A stretch of 64,000 nt of DNA from Yoonia sp. G8-12 (GCF_038443675.1 NZ_CP151762.1:1860001-1924000), one strand, 5' to 3'; counted from the stretch's first letter, positions 41,300 through 49,619 are shown. Numbers and translations: made by a program. Notes: generated by a model from the sequence alone, not told the origin.

Positions 41300-41752
41300 A
41301 TGGAACTCAAAGGTTCAAAGGTTATAGCCGCCGATATTGATACGGTGTGGACGCATCTCAATTCGGCCGAAACGCTCAAGGCCTGCATTCCGGGCTGTGA
41401 GGAGTTGACCGGTTCGCCCGAAGAAGGGTTTGCAGCCGTCGTGAAACAGAAGGTCGGCCCGGTCAAAGCGACGTTCAAAGGCGAAGTGACGTTGGAAAAT
41501 GTGGTCCCTGGCAAAAGCTATACCATCACCGGGGAAGGCAAAGGCGGCGTTGCAGGTTTTGCCAAAGGCGGGGCCGATGTGGTGCTGACCGAGGTCGAGG
41601 GCGGCACCGAATTGACATATGACGTCGAGGCCAAGGTGGGTGGCAAACTGGCCCAATTGGGCAGCCGCATTATCGGGGGATTCGCCCGCAAGATGGCGGA
41701 CGAATTCTTTGAGCGTTTTCAGAACGTCGTCGAAGACGGCGAAGCGACCTGA
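41300..41752 (+). CDS. CoxG/SRPBCC family protein (carbon monoxide dehydrogenase subunit G-like)
   Basis: This 150-residue START/SRPBCC-fold protein matches CoxG: MELKGSKVIAADIDTVWTHL, CIPGCEELTG, GPVKATFKGEVTLENV, and GGVAGFAKGGADVVLTEVEG. CoxG recruits or anchors CO dehydrogenase in Oligotropha; in Rhodobacteraceae stand-alone copies are common and may bind other molybdo-flavoproteins or hydrophobic ligands. The hydrophobic C-terminal anchor of true CoxG is absent, since the protein ends soon after KMADEFFERFQ. No coxMSL genes are in the window. GGGAGGG-like sequence precedes the ATG. It is convergent with the DUF465 gene with no gap. Confidence 0.87.
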   Translation: MELKGSKVIAADIDTVWTHLNSAETLKACIPGCEELTGSPEEGFAAVVKQKVGPVKATFKGEVTLENVVPGKSYTITGEGKGGVAGFAKGGADVVLTEVEGGTELTYDVEAKVGGKLAQLGSRIIGGFARKMADEFFERFQNVVEDGEAT

Positions 41753-41992
41753 TCAGGCGGAGCGCAGCGCCGCCGCAACCTGATCTTTGAGCGCCATACG
41801 CTGTTTGCGCATTTCGTTCATATGCAGATCATCGGTAGGTTCCACATCTGTTTCGGCCCGGTGAATGGCGCGATTAATGGCGTGGTATTCATCATACATC
41901 TTGGCGAAATGCGCATCATTTTCCTTGAGCGTATGCATCGCTTCGATCTGGTCGGGAAATTCTTCAATAAGCTCATGAGGGGTGTGTGACAT
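41753..41992 (-). CDS. DUF465 (YdcH-like) small protein
   Basis: This 79-residue charged helical protein matches the YdcH/SlyX-like DUF465 family: MSHTPHELIEEFPDQIEAMH, then LKENDAHFAKMYDEYHAINR and MRKQRMALKDQVAAAL. It is predicted to form a coiled-coil hairpin in the cytoplasm. A GTG one codon before the ATG is an alternative start; an AAAGGA lies a few bases upstream. It abuts the coxG-like gene tail to tail. Function unknown across the family. Confidence 0.88.
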   Translation of the reverse strand: MSHTPHELIEEFPDQIEAMHTLKENDAHFAKMYDEYHAINRAIHRAETDVEPTDDLHMNEMRKQRMALKDQVAAALRSA

Positions 41993-42077
41993 CACAGGGG
42001 GTCCTTTATTGGTTCGTCACAATGATCCTAGCGGCCCGAGGTGCACCCTACATTGATCCGGATCAAGGGATCGCACA

Positions 42078-42722
42078 CTAACGGCGCGCGGCGCGCCACC
42101 CTGCGGCTTCGGCCTCGGCCCGAGAACAAAACCACCGCTCGCCATTGGCGGGGTTGATGCGGGTGCGGCCATAGTGCTCTTGTCCGGGCATATGATAGAT
42201 GCGCCCGCCGGACGACACATTCCCTTTGATTGCACAATTCCGGTTCGGCACCGGATCATCGGCGAATTGGGTTGCGCGAAAGTCAGATGGCATCTGCACG
42301 TCCACCGCCCACAAGCCGCGCCCTGCGACCGCAGCAGCTTTTTCATCCAGATCATAGGTTTCCGAATAGCGCCGGAACGCCCAAGCCATGCCTGAATAAA
42401 CAATCAATTGGCCCATATCCTGTCCGTCGACGGTGCATTGCGCCACGACCCGACCGTAGCGGTCAATGTCGCGTTGTTGGCAACTGGCAAAAGCCCCTTC
42501 GAACCGGTTGCGCACCGCGTCACGGGTCCAGGCCCCGCAATCCCATTGCCGCCCGTCCGCCGAACAGGGTTGCCCCATTTCCGGCGCATCAATCCCGAAG
42601 AGCCGCACCCGCGTGCCACCCACATCTATCGTGTCAGCATCAATGACACGGACCGTGCCATTGGGGGCCGCAAGCGCGGGGGTAGCGAAGAGCACCAAAA
42701 GAAGGATCAAACTGCGAAACAT
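42078..42722 (-). CDS. Secreted thermonuclease family protein (SNase-like)
   Basis: This 214-residue protein has the signal peptide MFRSLILLLVLFATPALA and an SNase-type OB-fold domain: VRVIDADTIDVGGTRVRLFG, where Asp residues bind Ca2+, IDAPEMGQPC and DRYGRVVAQC, where an Arg is catalytic. A C-terminal extension of about 60 residues holds conserved Cys and a RWFCSRAEAEAAGWRAAR tail, which resembles an Ada-like Cys finger. It cleaves nucleic acids in the periplasm or outside the cell. A TTAA-N7-TTAAC element lies 55 nt upstream (42777-42792). It is downstream of betA on the same strand, separated by 85 nt. Confidence 0.9.
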   Translation of the reverse strand: MFRSLILLLVLFATPALAAPNGTVRVIDADTIDVGGTRVRLFGIDAPEMGQPCSADGRQWDCGAWTRDAVRNRFEGAFASCQQRDIDRYGRVVAQCTVDGQDMGQLIVYSGMAWAFRRYSETYDLDEKAAAVAGRGLWAVDVQMPSDFRATQFADDPVPNRNCAIKGNVSSGGRIYHMPGQEHYGRTRINPANGERWFCSRAEAEAAGWRAARR

Positions 42723-42776
42723 CCTCTGGATTAGAGGTTGTCACGCTCCTGCTTCAAGGCTGAACGGGCAGAAAGG

Positions 42777-42792
42777 TTAAAAAAGTGTTAAC
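42777..42792. promoter_or_regulatory. CtrA-like box upstream of the thermonuclease gene
   Basis: TTAA (42777-42780), seven bases, then TTAAC (42788-42792) exactly fits the CtrA full-site pattern TTAA-N7-TTAAC. It lies 55-70 nt upstream of the thermonuclease start on the other strand. The 7-nt spacer is A-rich, so a chance match in A+T-rich sequence is possible. Confidence 0.4.
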
Positions 42793-42807
42793 ACAATCAC
42801 AGATTTC

Positions 42808-44466
42808 TTAGCGCTGCTGCGTTTCCCAGTCCGGGTGAATCCACGGCCGGTCATTGGACGGTGCCAGGGGTTGACGCTGCAAGATATGATCAGCGGCCTT
42901 TTCGCCGACCATGATCGAGGGGCCGTTGGTGTTGCCGTTGGTGACGCGCGGAAAGATCGAACTATCCGCCACGCGCAGTCCTTCGACCCCGATCACGCGT
43001 GTTTCGGGATCGACCACCGCCATCGGATCGCTCGCGTCGCCCATCTTGCACGTCCCGCAGGGATGATAGGCGCTTTCGGCGTGTTCGCGGATCACCGCAT
43101 CCAGTTCCGCGTCGCTTTGCGCGGCATCGCCGGGCTGGATTTCATGACCACGGAATTCGTCAAACGCAGGTTGCGCAAAGATTTCGCGGGTCAGGCGGAT
43201 GCAGGTGCGGAAATCCTCCCAGTCTTGCGGGTGGGACATGTAGTTGAATTCGATTTTCGGGTGATCATTGGGGTCTGCTGAACGCAAAGTGACCTGCCCG
43301 CGCGATTGTGACCGCATGGGGCCGACATGGGCTTGGAACCCGTGACCTTCGGGGACGATCTTGCCATCATAGCTCACGGCGATTGGCAAGAAATGGTATT
43401 GGATATCGGGGTATTTCACCCCTGCTTTGGAGCGGATGAAACCTGCGCTTTCAAACTGGTTGGAGCCACCCAATCCGGTCTTCCACAACAGCCACTCCAA
43501 CCCGATCTTGGCTTTGCCGCGCAGGTTCCAATGCGCAAAAAGCGAGACCGGTTTGGTTGCGGCTTGCTGGATGTAGAGTTCCAGATGGTCTTGCAGGTTC
43601 TGGCCTACACCGGGACGGTCGGCGATCACGTCGATACCATGTTCTTGCAGATGCGCGGCAGGCCCGATGCCCGACAACATCAAAAGTTTTGGCGAGTTCA
43701 GCGATGAGGCAGCAATAATCACTTCTTTGTTGGCCTTGATGACCTCGATCTTGTTGCCACGGCTAACCTCGACGCCCACGGCGCGCCCGTCCTCGATTAC
43801 GATGCGCCGCGCAAGGGCGCGGGTGATATTACAGTTGGGCCTCTTTAACGCGGGGCGCAAAAAGGCCGTCGCAGCGGACCAGCGTTTGCCTTTGTAGATC
43901 GTGGCATCGAACGGGCCAAACCCTTCTTGCTGTTCGCCATTATAGTCATCGGTGACGGGATAACCCGCCTGCCGCCCCGCCGCGACAAAGGCGCGTGTGA
44001 GAGGGTTTTTGCGTGGACCGCGTGTGATATGAAGGGGGCCGTCATTGCCACGCCATGCGGGATCGCCACCGTGGCCGCTATCGTGCCAATTTTCCATCCG
44101 TTTGAAGTAGGGCAGCACATCGGCATAGGACCAGCCATGCGCGCCGCTTGCCGCCCAATGATCGTAGTCACAGGCATGCCCGCGCACATAGATCATGCCG
44201 TTGATCGACGATGAGCCACCGACGACCTTGCCGCGTGGCGTCACCAATTGCCGCCCGCCCAAATGCGGTTCCGGTTCGGATTTCAGGCCCCAGTCATAAC
44301 GTGACATATTCATGGGATAAGACAGCGCCGCTGGCATCTGGATAAAGGGGCCCGCATCCGAGCCGCCAAATTCGATGATCAGAACCTGTTTACCCGCCTC
44401 GGCCAGACGGTAGGCAATCGCGCAGCCTGCCGAGCCTGCGCCGACGATGACATAATCGGCCTGCAT
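42808..44466 (-). CDS. betA: Choline dehydrogenase
   Basis: BetA oxidises choline to betaine aldehyde and, in vitro, on to glycine betaine. The 552-residue GMC oxidoreductase has the FAD motif DYVIVGAGSAGCAIAYRLAE at the N terminus, the GMC signature PRGKVVGGSSSINGMIYVRG, GMC-type SGIGPAAHLQEHGI, and the C-terminal active site with YHPCGTCKMG (His) and NTNGPSIMVGEKAADHI (Asn). ATG 44466 follows AGGAG by 7 nt. It is the third gene of betI-betC-betA. In the classic rhizobial order betICBA an aldehyde dehydrogenase (betB) sits between betC and betA; here only 117 nt are present. Confidence 0.95.
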   Translation of the reverse strand: MQADYVIVGAGSAGCAIAYRLAEAGKQVLIIEFGGSDAGPFIQMPAALSYPMNMSRYDWGLKSEPEPHLGGRQLVTPRGKVVGGSSSINGMIYVRGHACDYDHWAASGAHGWSYADVLPYFKRMENWHDSGHGGDPAWRGNDGPLHITRGPRKNPLTRAFVAAGRQAGYPVTDDYNGEQQEGFGPFDATIYKGKRWSAATAFLRPALKRPNCNITRALARRIVIEDGRAVGVEVSRGNKIEVIKANKEVIIAASSLNSPKLLMLSGIGPAAHLQEHGIDVIADRPGVGQNLQDHLELYIQQAATKPVSLFAHWNLRGKAKIGLEWLLWKTGLGGSNQFESAGFIRSKAGVKYPDIQYHFLPIAVSYDGKIVPEGHGFQAHVGPMRSQSRGQVTLRSADPNDHPKIEFNYMSHPQDWEDFRTCIRLTREIFAQPAFDEFRGHEIQPGDAAQSDAELDAVIREHAESAYHPCGTCKMGDASDPMAVVDPETRVIGVEGLRVADSSIFPRVTNGNTNGPSIMVGEKAADHILQRQPLAPSNDRPWIHPDWETQQR

Positions 44467-44543
44467 CAACACGCTCCTTGCGAATGACGGTGCGCGACAG
44501 CGAGTAATAAGCGAACGACTAGTCTGTGGGTCATAGGGTCGGA

Positions 44544-44566
44544 GCCTCCGGCGGGAGTTTTTAGGG
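44544..44566 (+). repeat. Short dispersed repeat, copy 1 (GCCTCCGGCGG core)
   Basis: A 23-nt sequence beginning GCCTCCGGCGGGAGTTT and ending TTAGGG lies in the gap between betC and betA. A copy with 20 of 23 identical bases occurs inverted at 49596-49618. The core is self-complementary in part (CTCC/GGAG). It is likely a member of a family of intergenic repeats frequent in Rhodobacteraceae. Confidence 0.5.
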
Positions 44567-44583
44567 CAAGATGAAGAGCGGTG

Positions 44584-46092
44584 TTATTCGCCACGGGGAA
44601 ACCGTTGGTTTTCTTCCAGCACGTTGAGATCCATATGGTTGCGCATGTAGCGCTCGGATGCTTTTTGCAGCGGCTGGTGATCCCAAGGATAGTAGCTGCC
44701 GTTGCGCAACGCCTCATAGACGACCCAGCGGCAGGCCTGCGATTGCCGCACGGCGGCGTCAAATTGCGCCAGATCCCAGCGCGCCTCGGATTTGGCGCGC
44801 AGTTGGGTCAGGGTGCCTTGATGTGCCGCTTCTTGAGCAAGATTTGTGAGCTCGTGCGGGTCGGCCTCCAGATCAAAGAGCTGATCGGGATCGAGCGCGC
44901 AGCGGTTATATTTCCATTTGCCATAGCGCAGCGATACCAGCGGCGCATAGCTACCCTCGGCAGCGTATTCCATTGCAACAGGCGTGTCGCGCGTCCCGCC
45001 TTGCCCCAGATGCACAAGGCTTTCGCCCGCCGTCCAAGGCGCCACCTCCGACATATCAACCCCTGCCAGATCGCAGAGTGTCGGCGCCACGTCGATGTTG
45101 CTGACGGGAGTTTTAACCAGCCCCGGCGCCATTTCGTCGCTGGCGATCATCAGGGGCACACGCGCAGACCCTTCCAGGAACGACATTTTGAACCACAAGC
45201 CGCGCTCGCCCAACATATCGCCATGGTCCGACACAAAGAGAATGGTCGCCTGTTGCCGCGTGTCTTTCAGCGTTTGCAGCACTTCGCCGATCTTGTCATC
45301 AATGTAGGAGATGTTGGCAAAGTACGCGCGGCGCGCGCGCTTGATATGCTCTTCTGTAATATCGAAGTTATCGCGATCGTTGGCGTCAAGGATGCGTTGG
45401 GAATGGGCGTCTTGATCCTCGTAAGGGATCGGCCCGATCTCTGGCAGCAAGTGCTCACAGTCCTCGTAGAGGTCCCAGTATTTCTTGCGCGCCACATAAG
45501 GATCATGCGGGTGTGTGAAGCTGACAGTCAGACACCATGGCCGCGCATCATGACCGCGTGAAAGGTCATAGAGCTTGCGCGTTGCGTGATAGCAAACCTC
45601 GTCGTCATACTCCATCTGGTTGGTGATTTCGGCCACGCCTGCGCCCGTCACGGAACCCATGTTGTGATACCACCAGTCAATCCGCTCTCTCGGTTTGCGA
45701 TAGTCGGGGGTCCAGCCGAAATCAGGCGGGTAGATATCTGTGGTCAGCCGTTCCTCAAACCCGTGCAACTGGTCAGGTCCGACAAAGTGCATCTTGCCCG
45801 ACAAGCAGGTCTGATACCCTGCCCGCCGCAAATGGTGCGCATAGGTCGGGATGGATGACGCGAATTCCGCGGCGTTGTCATAAACACCCGTCCGCGACGG
45901 CAGCTGGCCCGACATGAACGACGCCCGCCCCGGCGCGCAGAGCGGCGAGGCGGTGTAGGCATTGGCAAAACGCGTGGACCGCGCGGCCAGCGCTTTGAGG
46001 TTTGGCGCGTGCAGCCAATCGGCCGGTCCGTCGGGGAACAATGTGCCGTTGAGCTGGTCAACCATGATAATCAGGATGTTGGGTTTGGTCAT
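44584..46092 (-). CDS. betC: Choline-sulfatase
   Basis: BetC hydrolyses choline-O-sulfate, an osmoprotectant, to choline and sulfate. The 502-residue alkaline-phosphatase-superfamily protein starts MTKPNILIIMVDQLNGTLFP with the metal-binding Asp. It carries the sulfatase Cys motif CAPGRASF at Cys52, which must be converted to formylglycine, plus LSGKMHFVGPDQLHGF, VSFTHPHDPYVA and FVSDHGDMLGERGLW. A C-terminal extension typical of choline sulfatases follows. Its ATG overlaps the betI stop (ATGA). Without a signal peptide it acts in the cytoplasm. Confidence 0.95.
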   Translation of the reverse strand: MTKPNILIIMVDQLNGTLFPDGPADWLHAPNLKALAARSTRFANAYTASPLCAPGRASFMSGQLPSRTGVYDNAAEFASSIPTYAHHLRRAGYQTCLSGKMHFVGPDQLHGFEERLTTDIYPPDFGWTPDYRKPRERIDWWYHNMGSVTGAGVAEITNQMEYDDEVCYHATRKLYDLSRGHDARPWCLTVSFTHPHDPYVARKKYWDLYEDCEHLLPEIGPIPYEDQDAHSQRILDANDRDNFDITEEHIKRARRAYFANISYIDDKIGEVLQTLKDTRQQATILFVSDHGDMLGERGLWFKMSFLEGSARVPLMIASDEMAPGLVKTPVSNIDVAPTLCDLAGVDMSEVAPWTAGESLVHLGQGGTRDTPVAMEYAAEGSYAPLVSLRYGKWKYNRCALDPDQLFDLEADPHELTNLAQEAAHQGTLTQLRAKSEARWDLAQFDAAVRQSQACRWVVYEALRNGSYYPWDHQPLQKASERYMRNHMDLNVLEENQRFPRGE

Positions 46093-46673
46093 TGGGTCCG
46101 CCCTTCAAGTTCAATGTGCAGCAGCGCCAGCGCCTGCTTTGTGGCGTCCGATTGGTCTGCGCTGGTGCGCGACAGGCCTTGCCGCAGATACAACCCGTCA
46201 ATCAGCCCCGCGATCCGCGTTGCAGCGCCTTCAGCGCGCGTTCCGATCAAAGGCCGCAAGTCGTACATCAGATTGCTGTGCAAACGTTGCTGATAGATGC
46301 GCAGCAGATCATGTGCCGGAGTCGAGGTCTGCGCCAGAACATAAAAATTCAGCCAAGCGGCAATGACTTCGGGCTGGAAATTGGATGAAGCAAAGCCCGC
46401 CCGGATCACCGCCTCCAGCCGCCCCCGATGCCCCGAGGCCTCTTTCAAAGCGCCGCGCACCTCGGCGGCATAAAGCGCCAACGTATGCCGCATGGCCGCC
46501 AGAAAGATCTGTTCCTTGCCGCCAAAATAATGATGTGCCAGCGCCGATGACATTCCAGCACGCTTAGCAATATTGCTTACCGTGACATCAAGATTGCCGA
46601 CAGCCCCAATTTCATCAATCGTGGCTTTCACTAAGGCCGCGCGGCGGATAGGCTCCATTCCAAGCTTTGGCAT
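46089..46673 (-). CDS. betI: TetR family repressor BetI
   Basis: BetI represses choline-to-betaine genes and is released by choline. This 194-residue regulator has an N-terminal TetR helix-turn-helix (about residues 8-55: RRAALVKATIDEIGAVGNLD and ISNIAKRAGMSSALAHHYFG-like sequence) and a BetI-type ligand domain with FQPEVIAAWLNFYVLAQTS and SNLMYDLRPLIG. It is the first gene of the betICA operon. It is divergent from choX, and the gap holds a 22-nt dyad that fits a BetI operator controlling both directions. Confidence 0.94.
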   Translation of the reverse strand: MPKLGMEPIRRAALVKATIDEIGAVGNLDVTVSNIAKRAGMSSALAHHYFGGKEQIFLAAMRHTLALYAAEVRGALKEASGHRGRLEAVIRAGFASSNFQPEVIAAWLNFYVLAQTSTPAHDLLRIYQQRLHSNLMYDLRPLIGTRAEGAATRIAGLIDGLYLRQGLSRTSADQSDATKQALALLHIELEGRTQ

Positions 46674-46713
46674 TGCATCCTCTTTCGGGGGCTGTCCGAG
46701 CAGATAAATCGTT

Positions 46714-46735
46714 CTTTATTGACTCGTCAATCAAG
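46714..46735. promoter_or_regulatory. Likely BetI operator between betI and choX
   Basis: A dyad of 22 nt has arms CTTTATTGAC and GTCAATCAAG around a TC centre, with a single mismatched pair. BetI sites known in other bacteria are TTGA/TCAA-type inverted repeats. It lies 41 nt upstream of betI and 21 nt before the choX ATG, where it could repress both. Confidence 0.6.
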
Positions 46736-46755
46736 AAAAAATTTGGGAGAAAACG

Positions 46756-47679
46756 ATGAAACTGAAATCAACGCTATCCGTGCTGGCCATTTGCGCCGCT
46801 GCGCCTGCTTTTGCGAACTGTGATCTGGTCCGCTTTTCCGACGTGGGCTGGACAGACATTACAGCCACAACAGCAACCACATCCATCGTCCTTGAGGCGC
46901 TGGGATACGAGACAACCACAGATATCCTGTCTGTTCCGATCACATATGCGTCGATGGCGCAGGGCGACATTGATGTCTTCTTGGGCAATTGGATGCCAAC
47001 GATGGAAGGCGATATCGCCAGCTACCGCGAAGCGGGCACCGTGGAAACAGTGCGCACCAACCTTGAAGGCGCAAAATACACGCTGGCCACGAACGCCGCA
47101 GGCGTTGCTGCAGGGATCACTGACTTTGCCTCAATTGCATCCGCAATGGATGCGCTGGACGGCAAAATCTACGGCATCGAGGCCGGCAATGACGGCAACC
47201 GCCTGATCCAGGATATGATTGATGCCGATGCCTTTGGCCTGTCCGGTTTTGAGGTCGTCGAAAGCTCTGAACAAGGCATGCTGGCACAGGTCGAACGGTC
47301 CGATGACCGTGACGAGGCCATCGTGTTCCTCGGGTGGGAACCGCATCCGATGAACGCAAACTTCGACATGACCTACCTGCCTGGCGGCGATGATTATTTC
47401 GGCCCCGACCTTGGGGGTGCCATTGTGGCCACAAACACGCGTGCGGGTTACGTGGAAGAATGCCCGAACACGGGCAAGCTGTTGCAAAACCTCGAATTCT
47501 CGCTTGCGATGGAAAACGAGATCATGAGCGCGATCCTGAACGATGATGCCGACCCAAGCGATGCCGCGAAAGCATGGCTTGCTGCGAACCCATCGACTTG
47601 GACGGCGTGGCTGGACGGCGTGACAACCAAAGATGGCGGTGACGCTGTTGCCGCCGTGACTGCGGCCTTGGCAGACTAA
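46756..47679 (+). CDS. choX: Choline ABC transporter substrate-binding protein
   Basis: This 307-residue periplasmic protein has the signal peptide MKLKSTLSVLAICAAAPAFA, then NCDLVRFSDVGWTDITATTA, the usual mature start of ChoX/OpuAC proteins. LGNWMPTMEGDIASY (aromatic-box residues) and IVFLGWEPHPMNANFD follow. Family members bind choline or acetylcholine by an aromatic cage. GGGAG lies upstream of the ATG at the proper spacing. The gene is followed by a strong hairpin and then choW and choV, giving the typical high expression of the binding protein over the membrane subunits. Confidence 0.94.
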   Translation: MKLKSTLSVLAICAAAPAFANCDLVRFSDVGWTDITATTATTSIVLEALGYETTTDILSVPITYASMAQGDIDVFLGNWMPTMEGDIASYREAGTVETVRTNLEGAKYTLATNAAGVAAGITDFASIASAMDALDGKIYGIEAGNDGNRLIQDMIDADAFGLSGFEVVESSEQGMLAQVERSDDRDEAIVFLGWEPHPMNANFDMTYLPGGDDYFGPDLGGAIVATNTRAGYVEECPNTGKLLQNLEFSLAMENEIMSAILNDDADPSDAAKAWLAANPSTWTAWLDGVTTKDGGDAVAAVTAALAD

Positions 47680-47684
47680 AAATG

Positions 47685-47717
47685 AAAGAGGAGCGCAGTT
47701 TGCGCTCCTCTTTCTTT
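47685..47717 (+). terminator. Strong hairpin between choX and choW (partial terminator / mRNA stabiliser)
   Basis: The arms AAAGAGGAGCGCA (47685-47697) and TGCGCTCCTCTTT (47701-47713) pair over 13 bp with a 3-nt loop and are followed by CTTT. The T tract is short, so read-through into choW is likely. Such hairpins raise the ratio of binding protein to permease. Confidence 0.7.
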
Positions 47718-47734
47718 GCAAGACGGGGACGGGC

Positions 47735-48568
47735 ATGAATTGGCTAACAGACAACAAGATCCCAGTTGGTGACTGGTCGGAAAACGCAGTCGACTGGCTC
47801 AAAGACAACGGCCGACCCGCCTTTGATGCGGTCAGTGACGGGCTGGATTTCATGATCGACGGAATCGTCTGGGCCCTGCAAACCCCACCCGAGTTTGTGG
47901 TCATCGCAGCCTTTGTCCTGCTGACATGGATGTTGCAGCGCTCGTGGAAGGTTTGCGTACTGGTGCTGGTTTGTCTGCTGTTTGTCCTGAACCAAGGATA
48001 TTGGGACGAAACCATAGACAGCTTGGCGCTGGTGCTGTCATCTTGCGTGGTGTGTATGGGTCTTGGCGTGCCGATTGGCATCTTTCTGGCGCACCGTCCG
48101 CGCGCCTATCAGGCGCTTAGCCCTGTGCTCGACCTGATGCAAACCCTGCCTGCCTTTGTCTATCTGATCCCGGCGATTGTGTTCTTCGGCCTTGGAATGG
48201 TGCCGGGGCTGTTCGCAACCGTGATCTTTGTGCTGCCCGCGCCTATCCGGTTGACCTATCTGGGCGTCTCGAACACGCCCACTTCATTGCTGGAAGCCGC
48301 TGAAGCCTTCGGGGCCACCCCCACACAGCGGTTGTGGAAAGTCGAACTGCCCTATGCCGTGCCCCAGATCATGGCGGGCCTGAACCAGGTGATCATGCTG
48401 TCGTTGTCGATGGTGGTGATCTCGGCCTATGTGGGCGCAAACGGGCTTGGCAAACCCGTTGTGCAAGCACTGGGGCGCAACGATCCGGGGCTCGGGTTTG
48501 AAAGCGGATTGGTCATTGTTGCGGTTGCAATCATGCTGGACCGGATGTTGCGGGTGAAATCCAAATGA
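47735..48568 (+). CDS. choW: Choline ABC transporter permease
   Basis: This 277-residue inner-membrane protein has about six or seven hydrophobic segments. It belongs to the ProW/OpuAB family, with the EAA-type loop EAAEAFGATPTQRLWKVELP at about 185-204, which contacts the ATPase, and IMAGLNQVIMLSLSMVVISA after it. A soluble N-terminal segment (MNWLTDNKIPVGDWSENAVD) is typical of ChoW. It follows the choX hairpin by 18 nt and overlaps choV by 4 nt (ATGA). It forms the membrane channel of the ChoXWV importer. Confidence 0.94.
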   Translation: MNWLTDNKIPVGDWSENAVDWLKDNGRPAFDAVSDGLDFMIDGIVWALQTPPEFVVIAAFVLLTWMLQRSWKVCVLVLVCLLFVLNQGYWDETIDSLALVLSSCVVCMGLGVPIGIFLAHRPRAYQALSPVLDLMQTLPAFVYLIPAIVFFGLGMVPGLFATVIFVLPAPIRLTYLGVSNTPTSLLEAAEAFGATPTQRLWKVELPYAVPQIMAGLNQVIMLSLSMVVISAYVGANGLGKPVVQALGRNDPGLGFESGLVIVAVAIMLDRMLRVKSK

Positions 48569-49578
48569 ATGCTGTTGAATTCGACAATGTCTCGATCGTG
48601 TTCGGGGCCAAGCCCGAGACCGCCCTTCCCCTCATGGATCAAGGGCTGGAACGCTCCGAGATCCGCGAACAAACCGACCAGATTTTAGGTGTGCATAACT
48701 GTTCGCTGAACGTGAAGGTTGGTGAAATCCTCGTGCTGATGGGGCTGTCAGGCTCGGGCAAATCAACACTGCTGCGCGCTGTGAACGGGCTCAACCCGGT
48801 GATCCGGGGCGAGGTGCGCATCAATGACGGCGACTGGACCTGCAGTGTCGGCCAAAGTTCTGCCAATGATCTACGCCGGGTGCGGCGCGAATGCGTGTCG
48901 ATGGTGTTTCAGCAATTCGGCCTTCTGCCTTGGCGGACGGTGCGCGACAATGTAGGGCTCGGGCTTGAGCTTGCAGGGATGGACGCCACCACACGGCGTG
49001 CCCGCGTCGATCAGGAGCTTGAAATGGTCGGCCTTGCAGACCGAGCCGATGCGCTGGTGGGCGAGCTTTCGGGCGGGATGCAACAGCGCGTGGGTCTTGC
49101 CCGTGCTTTTGCGACCGACGCGCCGATCCTTTTGATGGATGAACCTTTCTCGGCGCTTGATCCGCTGATCCGCACCCGCCTGCAGGACGAGTTGTTAGAG
49201 CTGCAAAAACAACGCGGGCGTACAATTATTTTTGTCAGCCACGATCTGGATGAGGCGTTCAAGATCGGTAACCGCATCGCGATTATGGAAGGCGGGCGCA
49301 TTGTCCAGTGCGGCACGCCGCGTGATATTTTCACCAATCCCGCCAATGGCTATGTTGCGGAATTCGTGGCTCATATGAACCCACTGGGCGTTCTGACTGC
49401 GCGCGATGTAATGACTGATGGCACCGCAGACGGGCCCGTGATTGACGTGGAAACACCTGTGCAGGACATCATCCACCGGATTGATGCGTCAGGTCTGCAA
49501 GTCACCGAAAACGGTGCGCCGATTGGCGTGGTGACACAAAGCTCGCTCATCGCACGGCTTGGCCCACAAGCGGATTAG
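48565..49578 (+). CDS. choV: Choline ABC transporter ATP-binding protein
   Basis: This 337-residue ATPase of the ProV/OpuAA group energises choline import. Walker A is LMGLSGSGKSTLLRAVNGLN (about residues 54-73), the signature is LSGGMQQRVGLARAFA, Walker B is ILLMDEPFSALDPL, and the H-loop is IIFVSHDLDEAFK. C-terminal segments after about residue 270 resemble CBS-type regulatory sequence seen in osmotically regulated OpuA, but only partly. It ends the choXWV operon. A DMT transporter gene lies convergent, 41 nt away, with a dispersed repeat in between. Confidence 0.94.
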   Translation: MNAVEFDNVSIVFGAKPETALPLMDQGLERSEIREQTDQILGVHNCSLNVKVGEILVLMGLSGSGKSTLLRAVNGLNPVIRGEVRINDGDWTCSVGQSSANDLRRVRRECVSMVFQQFGLLPWRTVRDNVGLGLELAGMDATTRRARVDQELEMVGLADRADALVGELSGGMQQRVGLARAFATDAPILLMDEPFSALDPLIRTRLQDELLELQKQRGRTIIFVSHDLDEAFKIGNRIAIMEGGRIVQCGTPRDIFTNPANGYVAEFVAHMNPLGVLTARDVMTDGTADGPVIDVETPVQDIIHRIDASGLQVTENGAPIGVVTQSSLIARLGPQAD

Positions 49579-49595
49579 GCCCCTATTTTCCATGT

Positions 49596-49618
49596 CCCTT
49601 CAAACTTCCGCCGGAGGC
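49596..49618 (-). repeat. Short dispersed repeat, copy 2 (GCCTCCGGCGG core)
   Basis: Read on the minus strand this starts GCCTCCGGCGGAAGTTT and ends GAAGGG, matching the element at 44544-44566 in 20 of 23 positions but in inverted orientation. It lies between the convergent choV and DMT genes. Confidence 0.5.
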
Positions 49619-49619
49619 A

